Numbered from the stretch's first letter, positions 19,037 to 29,068 are shown. The stretch is DNA of 64,000 nt from Pontimonas sp. (GCA_018402295.1 JAGYJI010000006.1:62001-126000), one strand, 5' to 3'. Notes: a model not told the origin generated them from the letters alone. Made by a program: numbers and translations.

Positions 19037-20380
19037 GTGACCACTCGCACCCGCATTGCCGACCTTGCCCAGACGCCCGATGGCACCACCGTGTCGGTGG
19101 GGGGTTTCATCGAGACGGTCCGCGACCAGAAAAAGGTGCAGTTCATCATCCTGCGGGATGAGTCCGGCAGTGCCCAGCTGGTGAACCCAGCACTCCGCGA
19201 AGACGACCCCGAGGCGGGCTCTTCTCCGGAGCGTCGAGCCCTGACTGATTCCATTTCTTTGCTCTCTGCCGGAACCTTTGTCCACGTGACCGGTGAACTG
19301 AAGCTCGATGAGCGCGTGAAGCTCGGCGGTTTGGAAGTGAAAATCCACACCCTCGAGGTGACCGGGGTTGCAGAGCCCGAGCCCCCCATTGCGGAGGACT
19401 CCAGCGTGGATAAGCGCATGGACTGGCGCTTCCTTGATTTGCGCAGACCCGCAGCCAACCTGATTTTCCGTGCCCAAACAGCGTTTGAGCACGGCATGCG
19501 CTCCTGGTGGGTGGAGAACAACTGGATTGAGATTCACACGCCCAAGTTCATGGCCAGTGCGAGTGAATCTCGCGCGGAACTGTTCGAGGTCGGCTACTTC
19601 GACACCACCGCATACTTGGCGCAAAGCCCCCAGTTCTTCAAGCAGATGGCGCAACCGGCGGGTTTCGGTGCCGTGTTCGAGATTGCCCCGGCTTTCCGGG
19701 CGGACCCCTCCTTCACCGCCCGCCACGCGACCGAGTTCACCAGCGTTGACGCGGAAATGAGCTGGGTTGACTCTCACCACGATGTGATGGCCATGCACGA
19801 GCAGGTTCTGATCGCCGGTATCTCGGCTGTGGTGGAGAAGCATGGCGCTCAGATCTCAGACGTCATGGGTGTTGAGCTCACTGTTCCGACGAGCCCGTTC
19901 CCGCGGGTAACGCTGCAGGAGGCACGGGAGATTGTGTCAGCGGGAGGATATGACATCCCCCGCGCTGATGGAGATCTGGACCCCGAGGCAGAGCGCAGGC
20001 TCTCCGCCTATATCGAGGAAACCCACGGTCACCCGTTTGTCTTTGTGACCGACTACGACACCAGCATCCGCCCGTTTTATCACATGCGTCACGCCGACAA
20101 TGATGCGCTCACGAAGTCCTATGACCTGTTATTCCGGGGCACAGAAATCTCCACGGGAGCCCAACGCGAGCACCGCATCGAGATTCTCGAGGCGCAAGCC
20201 AAGGACAAGGGCATGGACCTGGATGAGCTCCAGAGCTACTTTGACTTCTTCCGCCACGGTGTCCCCCCGCACGGTGGATTCGGGATGGGTCTCGCCCGCG
20301 TCATGATGCTGATGCTCGAGCAGTCCAGTATTCGAGAGACCACGTTCCTGTTTAGAGGACCTAACCGACTGCTCCCCTAG
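19037..20380 (+). CDS. aspS: Aspartyl-tRNA synthetase, short archaeal/eukaryotic type
   Basis: A class IIb synthetase of 447 residues that charges tRNA-Asp, and possibly tRNA-Asn. It has an N-terminal OB-fold anticodon domain (VSVGGFIETVRDQKKVQFII), motif 2 around FEIAPAFRADPS and motif 3 in GFGMGLARVMML. It lacks the GAD insertion domain that makes typical bacterial AspRS about 590 residues, which places it in the archaeal-type class often called aspartate-tRNA(Asn) ligase. I start at the GTG at 19037, where the fold begins; the upstream 108 codons of the ORF overlap the divergent phosphatase. The frame is intact. Confidence 0.9.
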   Translation: MTTRTRIADLAQTPDGTTVSVGGFIETVRDQKKVQFIILRDESGSAQLVNPALREDDPEAGSSPERRALTDSISLLSAGTFVHVTGELKLDERVKLGGLEVKIHTLEVTGVAEPEPPIAEDSSVDKRMDWRFLDLRRPAANLIFRAQTAFEHGMRSWWVENNWIEIHTPKFMASASESRAELFEVGYFDTTAYLAQSPQFFKQMAQPAGFGAVFEIAPAFRADPSFTARHATEFTSVDAEMSWVDSHHDVMAMHEQVLIAGISAVVEKHGAQISDVMGVELTVPTSPFPRVTLQEAREIVSAGGYDIPRADGDLDPEAERRLSAYIEETHGHPFVFVTDYDTSIRPFYHMRHADNDALTKSYDLLFRGTEISTGAQREHRIEILEAQAKDKGMDLDELQSYFDFFRHGVPPHGGFGMGLARVMMLMLEQSSIRETTFLFRGPNRLLP

Positions 20381-20663
20381 GGATTTCGTGGATTGACCAC
20401 CCGAGGGCTTTCTCGAGGGTTTTTGACACCTGGTCAGCTACTTCTCGGAGCACTGATGCGTCGTCGTGGTGAAGATCCAGGGTGAGGGGCAGATCCTCGC
20501 CGTAGTGGGGGACCTCGATACTCAACACCACGCCTCCTGCCAGCGGCAGGGTCACATCGCCTGGATCATCGATGTTCCAGGGAGCATCGAGAACGTCTTC
20601 CAACACAGCGAGAGCGTCCGCTTTCGACATAAACACTGACGTCACCAAAGTCACAGTGGTCAC
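20361..20663 (-). CDS. Hypothetical protein translationally coupled to DUF2256
   Basis: About 100 residues, unrecognised. The body ([48 protein letters not shown]) looks like a small soluble alpha/beta protein without cysteines or membrane helices. The GTG at 20663 overlaps the stop of the DUF2256 gene as GTGA, which argues for this start over the ATG at 20630. Its 3' end overlaps aspS by 20 bases on the opposite strand. Confidence 0.5.
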   Translation of the reverse strand: MTTVTLVTSVFMSKADALAVLEDVLDAPWNIDDPGDVTLPLAGGVVLSIEVPHYGEDLPLTLDLHHDDASVLREVADQVSKTLEKALGWSIHEIPRGAVG

Positions 20664-20812
20664 GAGGAGTTCCCCCCTCGCTTGCACTTCTCGGAGCAGT
20701 AGCGGACCTGGTCCCAGTTTTTCGCCCATTTTTTTCGCCACTCAAAGGGCAGACCACAGCTCTGACAGGTTTTGGGGGCAAAACCGTTCTTGGTGAGGGC
20801 TGTGCGGGGCAT
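20660..20812 (-). CDS. DUF2256 small zinc-ribbon protein
   Basis: A 50-residue protein starting [20 protein letters not shown]. It has a CxxC-x(n)-CxxxC arrangement ([14 protein letters not shown] and YCSEKC), the signature of DUF2256, and is likely to bind zinc. The ORF track starts 30 codons too early at 20902. The family is often found near photolyase/cryptochrome genes, but none is visible here. It is followed with a 4-bp overlap by the hypothetical gene at 20361. Confidence 0.75.
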   Translation of the reverse strand: MPRTALTKNGFAPKTCQSCGLPFEWRKKWAKNWDQVRYCSEKCKRGGNSS

Positions 20813-20855
20813 GGTCCTCAGTGTAAAGAACGCACTCGAGAGCAGGCTGACACTG

Positions 20856-21680
20856 TTAGCGAGAGCTAATCGACTGGAACTTCCTGATCGACAGCGGAAC
20901 AAAGATGGCCAACATGACGCCCATTCCGAGCAGCACCGTCAGAATCGGGTTCTGAGACGTCCAGGCATCGCCGACCGGTGTTCCCGGCGCAGTGTTCCCA
21001 AAGAGCTCTCTCGCTGATTGCACCAACGCTGACACCGGATTCCACTCCGCAAACACCCGAAGCGGGGTGGGGAGGGTTTCGGAGGGGACAAAAGCGTTGG
21101 AGATGAATGTCAGCGGGAAGAGCACCAAGAACGACACGTTGTTGATGATCTCCGGGCTTCTCACACTCATGCCGATGTAGGCCATCACCCAGGAGAACGA
21201 GTAGGCGAACAACAGCAAGAGCAGAACAGCAAGAAGGGCCTCAAAGAAGCTGGAGCGAATCCGCCACCCCACAATGAAACCGGTGATCATCATGACCACC
21301 ATGGAGCTTGCGTTGATGAACATGTCCCCGTTGGTGCGACCCACCAGCACTGCCGCAGGGCTCATCGGCAGGGTTCTAAACCTGTCGATGATGCCGTCTT
21401 TCAAGTCTTGCGCCATCGCGGAACCCGAGTAGGTGGAGCCAAACACCACCGTTTGGGCAAAGATTCCCGCCATCAAGAACTCCGCATAGGAGCTGCCGGG
21501 GATGTCGATAACCCCGCCATAGACATAGGTGAACAGCAGAACAAACATGATCGGCTGAATGAGTGTGAACACCAGAATGTCGGGAACCCGCTTGATCTTC
21601 AGCAGGTTTCGCTTGGTGGTCACCCACCCATCGGAGAGGAAACGTGACAGCGGGGTTCCCCGCGGTGTGAGCATGGTCAC
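20856..21680 (-). CDS. ABC-2 type exporter permease (DrrB-like)
   Basis: A 274-residue permease of the daunorubicin-resistance (DrrB) family with six helices and the conserved [21 protein letters not shown] segment between the second and third helices. It forms an exporter with the ATPase encoded directly upstream, with a 4-bp overlap. The substrate cannot be told from sequence; drugs or lipids are typical for the family. The frame is intact. Confidence 0.88.
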   Translation of the reverse strand: MTMLTPRGTPLSRFLSDGWVTTKRNLLKIKRVPDILVFTLIQPIMFVLLFTYVYGGVIDIPGSSYAEFLMAGIFAQTVVFGSTYSGSAMAQDLKDGIIDRFRTLPMSPAAVLVGRTNGDMFINASSMVVMMITGFIVGWRIRSSFFEALLAVLLLLLFAYSFSWVMAYIGMSVRSPEIINNVSFLVLFPLTFISNAFVPSETLPTPLRVFAEWNPVSALVQSARELFGNTAPGTPVGDAWTSQNPILTVLLGMGVMLAIFVPLSIRKFQSISSR

Positions 21681-22650
21681 GCGGTGACCTCCTCTGCCTT
21701 ATGTCCAGTGAGTTGCAAGAACACATCATCCAGGGTGGGGCGACGCATTCCCGCGTCATTGAGCTCAATCCCGGCATCCGCCATGGCTTTCAACACAGCC
21801 TGCAAGGACTTGGCGGCGTTATCGACCGGTCCCACCAGTGTTCTCTCGTCGGCTCCGGTGACGATGTCCCCGGTCACGTGCGGGGCGAGCACGCCTGTTG
21901 CGCGCTCGACGTCCGCGACATCGTGGACCGTGACCTCCACGCGCTGTCCTCCGACGAGGAGTTTCAGCTCATCGCTGGTGCCCTGGGCGATGACGCGACC
22001 CTCGTCGATGACAGCGATGTTGTCGGCGAGCTGGTCTGCTTCCTCCAGGTATTGGGTGGTGAGCAAGACTGTGGTGCCGCCCGCCACTAAACGCTTGATG
22101 ACATCCCACAGAGCCAACCGGCTCCGAGGGTCAAGGCCCGTGGTCGGCTCATCGAGGAACAACACCGGCGGGTTCACCACCAGTGCACCCGCTAGGTCAA
22201 TACGCCTGCGCATACCGCCGGAGAACCCTTTGACGGGGCGATCTCCCGCCTCCACCAGGTCAAACATTTCGATGAGCTCCCGAGCCCTCCGACGAGACTC
22301 CTCGGGAGTGAGGTGATAGAGCCTGCCGACCATGTCGAGGTTTTCAAACCCGGTCATGTTCTCATCGACCGCGGCATACTGCCCGCTCACACCGATCATG
22401 CGGCGAACCTGGTCCGGCTGGGCCAACACGTCCACGCCACCGAGAATCGCTGAACCCGAGTCGGGCTTGATGAGGGTGGTGAGGACCTTGACGGTCGTGG
22501 TTTTCCCGCACCGTTCGGCCCCAGAAGTGCCTGCACCGTTCCGCGGGGAACACTGAGAGATAAGTTGTCGAGGGCCGTGACGACTCGTTTGCCGGCGGTG
22601 TAGGTCTTGACCAGGTTGGTGGCCTGAATGAACGGTTCTGTCACAATCAA
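21677..22650 (-). CDS. ABC exporter ATPase (DrrA-like; frameshifted in Walker A)
   Basis: The ATPase partner of the DrrB-like permease. Its 5' part ([18 protein letters not shown]) lies in frame 22396-22650, and the rest lies in 21677-22738. The break is exactly in the Walker A motif: [12 protein letters not shown] becomes [16 protein letters not shown] if one base is added to the four-base run at 22501-22504. Signature [14 protein letters not shown], Walker [14 protein letters not shown] and the DrrA-type C-terminal domain are intact. The start is TTG at 22650 or GTG at 22644. Confidence 0.87.
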
Positions 22651-22728
22651 CTTTCCTCTGCTGGAGCTCGCTTAGAGTAGCGGACATAGCCCAGCACTCT
22701 CTGAACTCCCGAGGAACTGCATAACCCT

Positions 22729-23439
22729 GTGTCCACACCCCGAATTGGCCTCTCGACGTATCGAACTCCAGGCCAGATGACCATCTACGACACTGAGCTC
22801 GCCGTCTTGCCCGCGCAATACATCGAGACCGTCACTCGTGCCGGTGGGCTGGCGGTGATGATTCCGCCGCAACCCATCACGCTGGAGCAGGCAACGAGCA
22901 TCCTCGAAGGACTCGATGGCCTCATCATTACCGGCGGTGCTGATATCAACCCCGCGCGCTATGGCCAGGACAAAGGCCCCCACACCCAAGACTCAGAGGA
23001 CCTCCGCGATGCGCTGGAGGACACCCTCCTCACCGCAGCCAGGCAACTGACACTTCCCATCCTCGGCATTTGCCGGGGTGCGCAGATGCTGAACGTCCAC
23101 CTGGGGGGAACCCTCCACCAGCACCTCCCCGATGTTGTCGGCCACGATCGCTATCGGGTGGGCGATGGTGTCTTCCATCCAGAACCCATGACCATCACGG
23201 AGGGCAGCCGGCTCCACCAGATCCTCGGGGAAGGCGAAGTCCCCGGGCACGTCTCTCACCACCAGGCCATCGACCAGGTGGCGCCGGGAGTAGTGGTCAC
23301 CGCCAGGGGTTTCGATGGCACCATTCAGGGCATCGAAATGGAGGACTATCCCTTCGGGCTAGCCGTTCAGTGGCACCCGGAAGAGAACCTGGATGATGTG
23401 CGCATCGTCCAGGGCCTCATCTCTCACATCAGGTCGTAG
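22729..23439 (+). CDS. Class I glutamine amidotransferase-like hydrolase (PuuD / peptidase C26 type)
   Basis: A 236-residue gamma-glutamyl hydrolase family protein. The nucleophile elbow is LGICRGAQMLNV and the His/Glu pair is in VQWHPEEN; the N-terminal sequence IGLSTYRTPGQM and the segment LIITGGADINPARYG fit PuuD-like gamma-glutamyl-GABA hydrolases. These release glutamate from gamma-glutamylated amines, but no other Puu genes are nearby. The GTG start has CATAAC just upstream and no Shine-Dalgarno, so the transcript may be leaderless. Confidence 0.8.
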   Translation: MSTPRIGLSTYRTPGQMTIYDTELAVLPAQYIETVTRAGGLAVMIPPQPITLEQATSILEGLDGLIITGGADINPARYGQDKGPHTQDSEDLRDALEDTLLTAARQLTLPILGICRGAQMLNVHLGGTLHQHLPDVVGHDRYRVGDGVFHPEPMTITEGSRLHQILGEGEVPGHVSHHQAIDQVAPGVVVTARGFDGTIQGIEMEDYPFGLAVQWHPEENLDDVRIVQGLISHIRS

Positions 23440-24478
23440 CGAACGTGCTGGCGTCAATCACGAAGCGGTAGCGAACATCGCTCTCGACGACTCGGTCCCA
23501 CGCCTCGTTGATGTAGTCAGCCTTGATGACCTCAACATCGGACACGATGTTGTGCTCTGCTGCGAAGTCGAGCATCTCCTGGAGCTGTGCCACCGGACCA
23601 ATCATGCTTCCCGCTATCCGGCGACGCTGCGCCAACATCGAGAACGCCTTGATCGGGTAGGGCTCAGGAGCAAGCCCCACCATCACGAGGGTGCCATCGA
23701 GACCGAGCAGCTCGAGATAGAGGTTGAGATCAATCGGTGCTGACACCGTGTTGATCAGCAGGTCGAACTGCTTCTGGTGTGTCTCGAACACGGTCTCGTC
23801 CGTGGTCACGATGAAGTCATCAGCACCCATCGACAGGGCGTCATCTTTCTTGGATGCCGAGTGGGAGAACACCGTGACGTGAGCGCCGAGGGCCTTGGCA
23901 AACTTCACACCCATGTGTCCGAGGCCTCCGAGACCCACGATGCCGACCTTCTTTCCTGGCCCCGCGCCCCACTCTTTGAGCGGTGAGTAGAGGGTTATCC
24001 CTGCGCAGAGCAGGGGAGCTGCGCCTGCAGGATCCAGGGACTCAGGCACGTTGACCACGTAACCGTGGTCAACCACAATTCCGTTGGCGTACCCGCCGAG
24101 GGTGTAACCATCGCCCTCTCGGTCGGGGTTGTTGTAGGTGCCGATCATTCCCTTGGCGCAGTAGTTACTCATTCCCGAGCGGCATTGCTCGCACTCGCGG
24201 CAGGAATCCACATAGACCCCCACACCCACCTGCTGGCCCACAGAAAACTTGGTGACATCGCTGCCCACCGCGGTCACGCGACCCACAATCTCGTGTCCGG
24301 GAACACAGGGGAACATCACGTCTCCCCACTCGCTGCGACCCGTGTGAATGTCGGAGTGGCAGACCCCTGACCACTCAATCGCGATGGCGACGTCCTCCGC
24401 ACCCACATCCCGACGGGCAAACTTCAGGGGAGCAAGCTTCTCGCGTTCGCCGTGCACTGCATATCCAACAACATCCAT
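23429..24478 (-). CDS. Zinc-dependent NAD(P) alcohol dehydrogenase (YahK/CAD type)
   Basis: A 349-residue medium-chain dehydrogenase. The catalytic zinc ligands are in SGVCHSDIHTG and CVPGHEIVG. The structural zinc cysteines are in CRECEQCRSGMSNYC, and the cofactor site is GIVGLGGLGHMGVKFAKALG. The family reduces aldehydes with NADPH or oxidises the alcohols. The gene stands alone: it converges with the amidotransferase (11-bp overlap) and is divergent from the RNA methyltransferase. The frame is intact. Confidence 0.9.
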   Translation of the reverse strand: MDVVGYAVHGEREKLAPLKFARRDVGAEDVAIAIEWSGVCHSDIHTGRSEWGDVMFPCVPGHEIVGRVTAVGSDVTKFSVGQQVGVGVYVDSCRECEQCRSGMSNYCAKGMIGTYNNPDREGDGYTLGGYANGIVVDHGYVVNVPESLDPAGAAPLLCAGITLYSPLKEWGAGPGKKVGIVGLGGLGHMGVKFAKALGAHVTVFSHSASKKDDALSMGADDFIVTTDETVFETHQKQFDLLINTVSAPIDLNLYLELLGLDGTLVMVGLAPEPYPIKAFSMLAQRRRIAGSMIGPVAQLQEMLDFAAEHNIVSDVEVIKADYINEAWDRVVESDVRYRFVIDASTFATT

Positions 24479-24539
24479 GATGAGGGTCCTTTCGTCGACA
24501 CCGGACCCTAGTCTGCCTCACAGCTCCTAGGCTTGCCTG

Positions 24540-25771
24540 ATGGCCACTCACGAACTCGACATCACCACCATGGCCCACGGGGGCTCCGGCATTGGACGAG
24601 TCGATGGCCGGGTGGTGTTCACCCCGGGCGTTATTCCTGGAGAAGTCGTCGAAGTGGAAATTGTCGAGGACTCCAAAAAATCTCTCTGGCGAGCCCAACC
24701 CCTCAGGGTTCTGTCTCCAAGCCCTCATCGCATCCCCCACATCTGGCCAGAAGCTGACATCGAGAGACCCTGGGCCACGCGGGCGGGTGGTGCTGACTAC
24801 GGTCACATCGAGCTCTCCCACCAGCGCACCCTGAAAACGGACATCCTTCGGGATGCCCTTCGGCGCTTTGGCGGCCTCTCCGGAGACCTGGTCGACTCTC
24901 TGGAAGTCCAGGGAGTCCCCGGAGATGACGAGAAGCGGGCCTTGCCTGGCGAACCCGAGTCACCCTGCACGCTGACGCCGAAGGCAGGCTTGGTCCCTAC
25001 GCCGAGAAAAGCCACACCGTCATCCCGGTGACCACTCTTCCGCTGGCAACAGACAACATCCAGACCTGCGGGGTGCTGGACTCCCGCTATGCGGGAGCCG
25101 AGAGCGTTCGCGTGGTGGATGCTCTCTCCGGGGTTCGCCTGATCATCGACAACCAAAAACCCCAAGAACTCAGCGAGTTCGTTTCCGGCGTCGAGTTTCG
25201 CCTCAGTGACCAGACCTTCTGGCAGGTCCACCACCAAGCCCCCGAGGTGTTGCAGGGAGCGATCAAGCGCGCTGTCCAGCTCGATCGACTTGACCCCGCA
25301 GCGAGAAATGCTGACCTCTACTCCGGAGTGGGGCTTTTGGGAGCAGCGCTCGCAGAGCTCGCGCCCTCCACCCTGAGCCTCACGGGAGTTGAGTCCGACG
25401 AGAACGCTCTGCCGTATTTGATGCAGAACCTCGATGGCAGGACCGACCTGACCACCGTGGCCGATCGCGTGGATCGCTGGCTGCGTCGAGAGGTGGGTGG
25501 TCTGAATGCGACCTCCACCGGCGAATGGGCTCGTGCCACCGTGATTCTGGATCCTCCCCGCAGTGGTGCCAAGTCCGATGTCATTTCCTCCTTAGAAAAG
25601 CTTCGTCCCGCCCAGATTGTCTATGTGGCCTGCGATCCGGTGGCGCTGGGACGAGACACAGGTTTACTGAACCAGGCCGGCTATGACATGGTGTTTGTGG
25701 AGGCGTGGGATCTCTTCCCACACACCCACCACATGGAAACCATTGCCACGTTCGTTCGGAGAGAGGAATAG
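24540..25771 (+). CDS. TrmA/RumA-family 23S rRNA or tRNA m5U methyltransferase (frameshifted)
   Basis: A class I SAM-dependent RNA m5U methyltransferase. It has an N-terminal TRAM-like OB domain (GGSGIGRVDGRVVFTPGVIPGE), the SAM site DLYSGVGLLGAALAEL, the motif ILDPPRSGAKSD and the catalytic-Cys motif YVACDPVALGRD. The 5' ORF (24540-25031) leaves the family sequence near 24935. The other frame continues as GLAWRTRVTLHADAEG into the 25028-25771 ORF. One base in the GAGAAGCGGG stretch accounts for it. It ends three bases before the Maf gene, so the two are probably one operon. Confidence 0.85.
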
Positions 25772-25773
25772 TC

Positions 25774-26391
25774 GTGACCGCGCTCTATCTCGCCTCGACC
25801 TCTCCCGCGAGAAAAAAGATCCTCTCCGACATCGGCCTGAAGGCCACCGTGGTGGCCCCGGACGTCGACGAGGACAAAGCTGTTGAGGCGATGACCATCG
25901 AGCGGACCGCCGCCAACGTGGCACTCCACCTGGCCAAACTCAAGGCAGAAAGTGTCGTCAAACCCTCCCGCAAAGGCCTCATCATCGGGGGCGACTCGGT
26001 GTTTGAGTTCGGCGGTGAGCTGTTGGGGAAGCCGCACAAGGCGTCGGTGGCGAAAGAGCGGTGGAAAGCCATGCGCGGTCGCACCGGAACCCTGTATTCG
26101 GGACTCTGGGTCGTGGATAACAGCGATGGTTCCCACCACGGTGGGCTCGGTCGCGTGAGCCACGCGACCGTCCACTTCGCCGAGAACATCACGGACGCTG
26201 AAATCGATGCGTATGTGAAAACCGGGGAGCCTTTGAACGTCGCCGGAGCTTTCACCTTGGATGCCCGCGGGGCAGCGCTCATTAGCCATCTGGAGGGTGA
26301 TCCGTGGGCGGTCGTCGGAATGTCAGCCGCAGCACTTCGTGTTCTGATTCGGGGCCTCGGACACGACTACCACTCGCTCTGGTCTTCCTAG
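25774..26391 (+). CDS. maf: Maf family nucleoside triphosphate pyrophosphatase
   Basis: A 205-residue Maf/HAM1-like house-cleaning enzyme that hydrolyses non-canonical or methylated nucleoside triphosphates. The N-terminal motif YLASTSPARKKIL is the Maf signature, followed by the acidic GGDSVFEFGGELLGKP and MRGRTGTLYSGLWV. I start at the GTG at 25774, three bases after the methyltransferase stop; the longer track ORF overlaps that gene. The frame is intact. Confidence 0.9.
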   Translation: MTALYLASTSPARKKILSDIGLKATVVAPDVDEDKAVEAMTIERTAANVALHLAKLKAESVVKPSRKGLIIGGDSVFEFGGELLGKPHKASVAKERWKAMRGRTGTLYSGLWVVDNSDGSHHGGLGRVSHATVHFAENITDAEIDAYVKTGEPLNVAGAFTLDARGAALISHLEGDPWAVVGMSAAALRVLIRGLGHDYHSLWSS

Positions 26392-26409
26392 CGAAGCGGT
26401 AGCCCTGAG

Positions 26410-27543
26410 CTACGCGGCAAGCGGTGAGGCAACCCTGACCGTGGAGAGCGCACGCTCGTAGTAGCGAAGCAACGCTTCGTTGTTTTTCTCCCAGGTCTTC
26501 CCCACAACAGCGCGCCTCGCGTTCTGGGACATCTCGTGGCGCAACAAATCATCCTGGGTGAGTGTCCACGCTTTCTCCCGAAAAGCACCCCACCGGGTGT
26601 GGTCAACCAGATAGCCATCAACGCCCTCTCGGATGAGGTGGCGTTGCCCACCCTTCGAGGGAGCAATGACGGGCAACCCGGAGGCGTGAGCCTCCTGGAT
26701 TGTTTGACCGAAGGTCTCCTCTGTCCCGCAGTGCACAAACACATCCATGGCCGCATAGGCATCAGCAAGTTCCTCGCCGGAGAGGCGACCGGTGAAGGTC
26801 ACCGGGTATCCAGCGAACCGGTCCTCCAACTCGAGGCGATCGGGACCATCCCCGACAATCACCACTCGAGTATTCGGAATTCCACACACCTCCATGAGCC
26901 TCGCGACCTGCTTCTCCGGAGCGAGCCTGCCCACATACCCGATGATGCGTTCGCCGTCGGGAGCGAAGCGCTCCCGGAGTTCGCGGACCGAGACACTGGT
27001 GCGACGCTCAGGGTGGAAGAGTTCGGCATCGACGCCCCTGCCCCACAGCTCCACGTTGTCGATGCCAATTTTCTGCAAGAAGTCTTTTCCATCCTGGGTG
27101 GGAGCAAGACTGATGGTCGCGGGACGGTGAATAGCTGCCGTAATGGCTTCGAGCAGGGGGCCAGCAAACTCGAGACCGTAGCGCTCCATATAGCCAGCGA
27201 CATCGGTTTGATAGACCGCGACTGAGGGAATTCCCTTCTTCGCTGCATAGGCAATGGACTGCCCACCTAACCAAAAGGGTGCAGCCGCGTGAATGAGGTC
27301 CGGGGCAAACCGATCCAGCGTCTGGGTGATCGCCGGCGTTGGAATTGCCACCGGAAACCCACCGAGGGGAACAAAGGGACTGGTCACCACGGGAAAGCCT
27401 TCGTGCTCGGGTGACTCTGACGTGGGTGCGACGATGAGCACCTCGTGTCCCTGAGCTTTGAGCGTCTCCACCACCCTCAGCACGGAGTTCGTGACCCCGT
27501 TGAGGGAGGGCAGGAAAGATTCCGTGACGAGGGCAACTCTCAT
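26410..27543 (-). CDS. GT4 glycosyltransferase (MgtA/PimB-like mannosyltransferase)
   Basis: A 377-residue GT-B fold retaining glycosyltransferase. The N-terminus VALVTESFLPSLNGVTNSVL is typical of actinobacterial GDP-mannose-dependent alpha-mannosyltransferases. The donor-binding part has IGYVGRLAPEKQVARL, VIVGDGPDRLELE and the EX7E-type CGTEETFGQTIQEAHASGLP. It probably acts in glycolipid (mannosyl diacylglycerol) synthesis at the inner face of the membrane. It overlaps the upstream TIM-barrel gene (TGATG), so they are coupled. The frame is intact. Confidence 0.85.
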   Translation of the reverse strand: MRVALVTESFLPSLNGVTNSVLRVVETLKAQGHEVLIVAPTSESPEHEGFPVVTSPFVPLGGFPVAIPTPAITQTLDRFAPDLIHAAAPFWLGGQSIAYAAKKGIPSVAVYQTDVAGYMERYGLEFAGPLLEAITAAIHRPATISLAPTQDGKDFLQKIGIDNVELWGRGVDAELFHPERRTSVSVRELRERFAPDGERIIGYVGRLAPEKQVARLMEVCGIPNTRVVIVGDGPDRLELEDRFAGYPVTFTGRLSGEELADAYAAMDVFVHCGTEETFGQTIQEAHASGLPVIAPSKGGQRHLIREGVDGYLVDHTRWGAFREKAWTLTQDDLLRHEMSQNARRAVVGKTWEKNNEALLRYYERALSTVRVASPLAA

Positions 27544-28363
27544 CCGCTGGCCTCCGCGAGGTGCCGCTCACGACCCACTGCTTGGTAATACCGTGCATAG
27601 TCCAGAGAGGACTTGACCATGTGTCACCCGATACTCCTCAGTGCCAGCGTTCCGGGTAGAAATCTCGGCAATCACGTGCCCTCTGAAGCCAGCCTGCGTG
27701 ACGGCCTCCAGGGTCTGAGCAACCGGCTGGGTTCCCTGGCCCGGCAACAGGTGCTCATCGAACAGGTGGAAGTTTTCCTTGGGGCTTGTCCCGTCACACA
27801 GGTGGATGTGGGCGAGTCGATCCCCCACTGGCGGGCCAGAGACAGTGCGCTCACATCCTGCATGGCTGCGTGAGAGAAGTCCAAAGTGAGGTTGGGGACA
27901 TCTAACTCTCCGGGGTTCCAGCCCGGGGCATAAGCCTCAAAGGTGAACCGGGATGCGCACCACCCGAACATGTTCTCCACGGCGACCACCACATCGTGAC
28001 GCTGGGCCACGTCTTTCACGTTGTCCGCAAAAATCCGGGAGTAGCCCAGCTGCCACCGAAACGGTGGGTGCACAACCACCGTGTCCGCACCCAGCATGTG
28101 TGCGAGTTCAGCACTGCGGTGGAGCTTCTCTGACGGGTCATAGCCAAAAACCCCTGGGTCAACAGCAGCACCGGAGCGTGCACGGAGAGAATCGGCAAGT
28201 CGAAGCGTCGGGAGAGAAAATCCAACACCCGAGGGTCGTAGGTCTCAGGGTCATTGGTGATCATCACCTCAACGCCATCGGCTCCGGCGTCTTTGGCCAG
28301 GCGGAAAGAATCCTCCAGCCTGAGCGGGAAGAAGGAGCTTGTGCTGACACCTACGTGACTCAT
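27540..28363 (-). CDS. Sugar phosphate isomerase/epimerase family TIM-barrel protein (three frameshifts)
   Basis: An AP endonuclease 2/xylose isomerase-like TIM barrel. The start at 28363 reads MSHVGVSTSSFFPLRLEDSF. The middle frame has VVAVENMFGWCASRF and LTLDFSHAAM, and the 3' frame has LAHIHLCDGTSPKENFHLFD and HVIAEISTRN. The frames break near 28140-28150, near 27830 and near 27620; the last piece (SSLDYARYYQAVGRE) ends at the TGA at 27540, overlapping the glycosyltransferase ATG. Histidine, glutamate and aspartate ligands typical of the family are present. The substrate is unknown. Confidence 0.78.
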
Positions 28364-28414
28364 GGGTTTCACGGTAGAAACAGGGCGGCAAACAACAATG
28401 AAAGCGGAGGTTAC

Positions 28415-29068
28415 GTGTTGACCACCATTTGTGGCCAATACCCCCATACTGAGCTGGTGGAACTTGGAACCTGGCTGCTCTACACCGCCGCCGCACTGGG
28501 GCTATCGCTGACCCCTGGGCCCAACGGCCTGCTCGCACTCACCCATGGAGCCCTCTACGGGGTGAAGAAAACCTCGTTCACCATTGCGGGGGGAGCACTG
28601 GGTTTCACCGCCATCATCGCGCTGTCTCTTTTCGGGATTGGTGCGCTCCTGGCAGCCTCCACCGAAGTGCTGATCGTTCTCAAATGGATTGGTGGCGCGT
28701 ACCTGGTCTGGTTGGGAATCCAGGTGTGGCGATCCCCCGCCGTCGGGGCAACCAGGGGCCCCTCCAGCACTGTGGTCACCAGAGTTACCGTTTTCCGCCA
28801 GGGTTTACTGGCCGCGATTACCAACCCCAAGGGGATTCTGTTCTTTGTGGCATTCTTGCCACAGTTCCTCGTCACCGATTCACCACTGCTCATTCAGTTC
28901 GCGGTGATGACGGTGACGTTTGTGGGCATCGAAATCATCACCGAGACCCTGATTGCCTTCGGATCTGAAAAGGTTCAGCCGTTCTTGGCGAAGTTTGGCA
29001 AACGGGTCAACCAGACCTTCGGAGGAATCTTCATCGCGATTGGTATCGCGCTGCCGCTTCGCGGCTAA
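28415..29068 (+). CDS. LysE/RhtB family amino acid exporter
   Basis: A membrane protein of about 217 residues with six helices and the family motif ALGLSLTPGPNGLLALTHGALYG near the N-terminus. LysE/RhtB proteins export amino acids or their derivatives. The track ORF starts at 27953, opposite the isomerase gene. I place the start at the GTG at 28415 (or the TTG at 28418) because GGAGG sits at 28406-28410. It converges with the agmatinase gene with a 4-bp overlap. The frame is intact. Confidence 0.85.
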   Translation: MLTTICGQYPHTELVELGTWLLYTAAALGLSLTPGPNGLLALTHGALYGVKKTSFTIAGGALGFTAIIALSLFGIGALLAASTEVLIVLKWIGGAYLVWLGIQVWRSPAVGATRGPSSTVVTRVTVFRQGLLAAITNPKGILFFVAFLPQFLVTDSPLLIQFAVMTVTFVGIEIITETLIAFGSEKVQPFLAKFGKRVNQTFGGIFIAIGIALPLRG

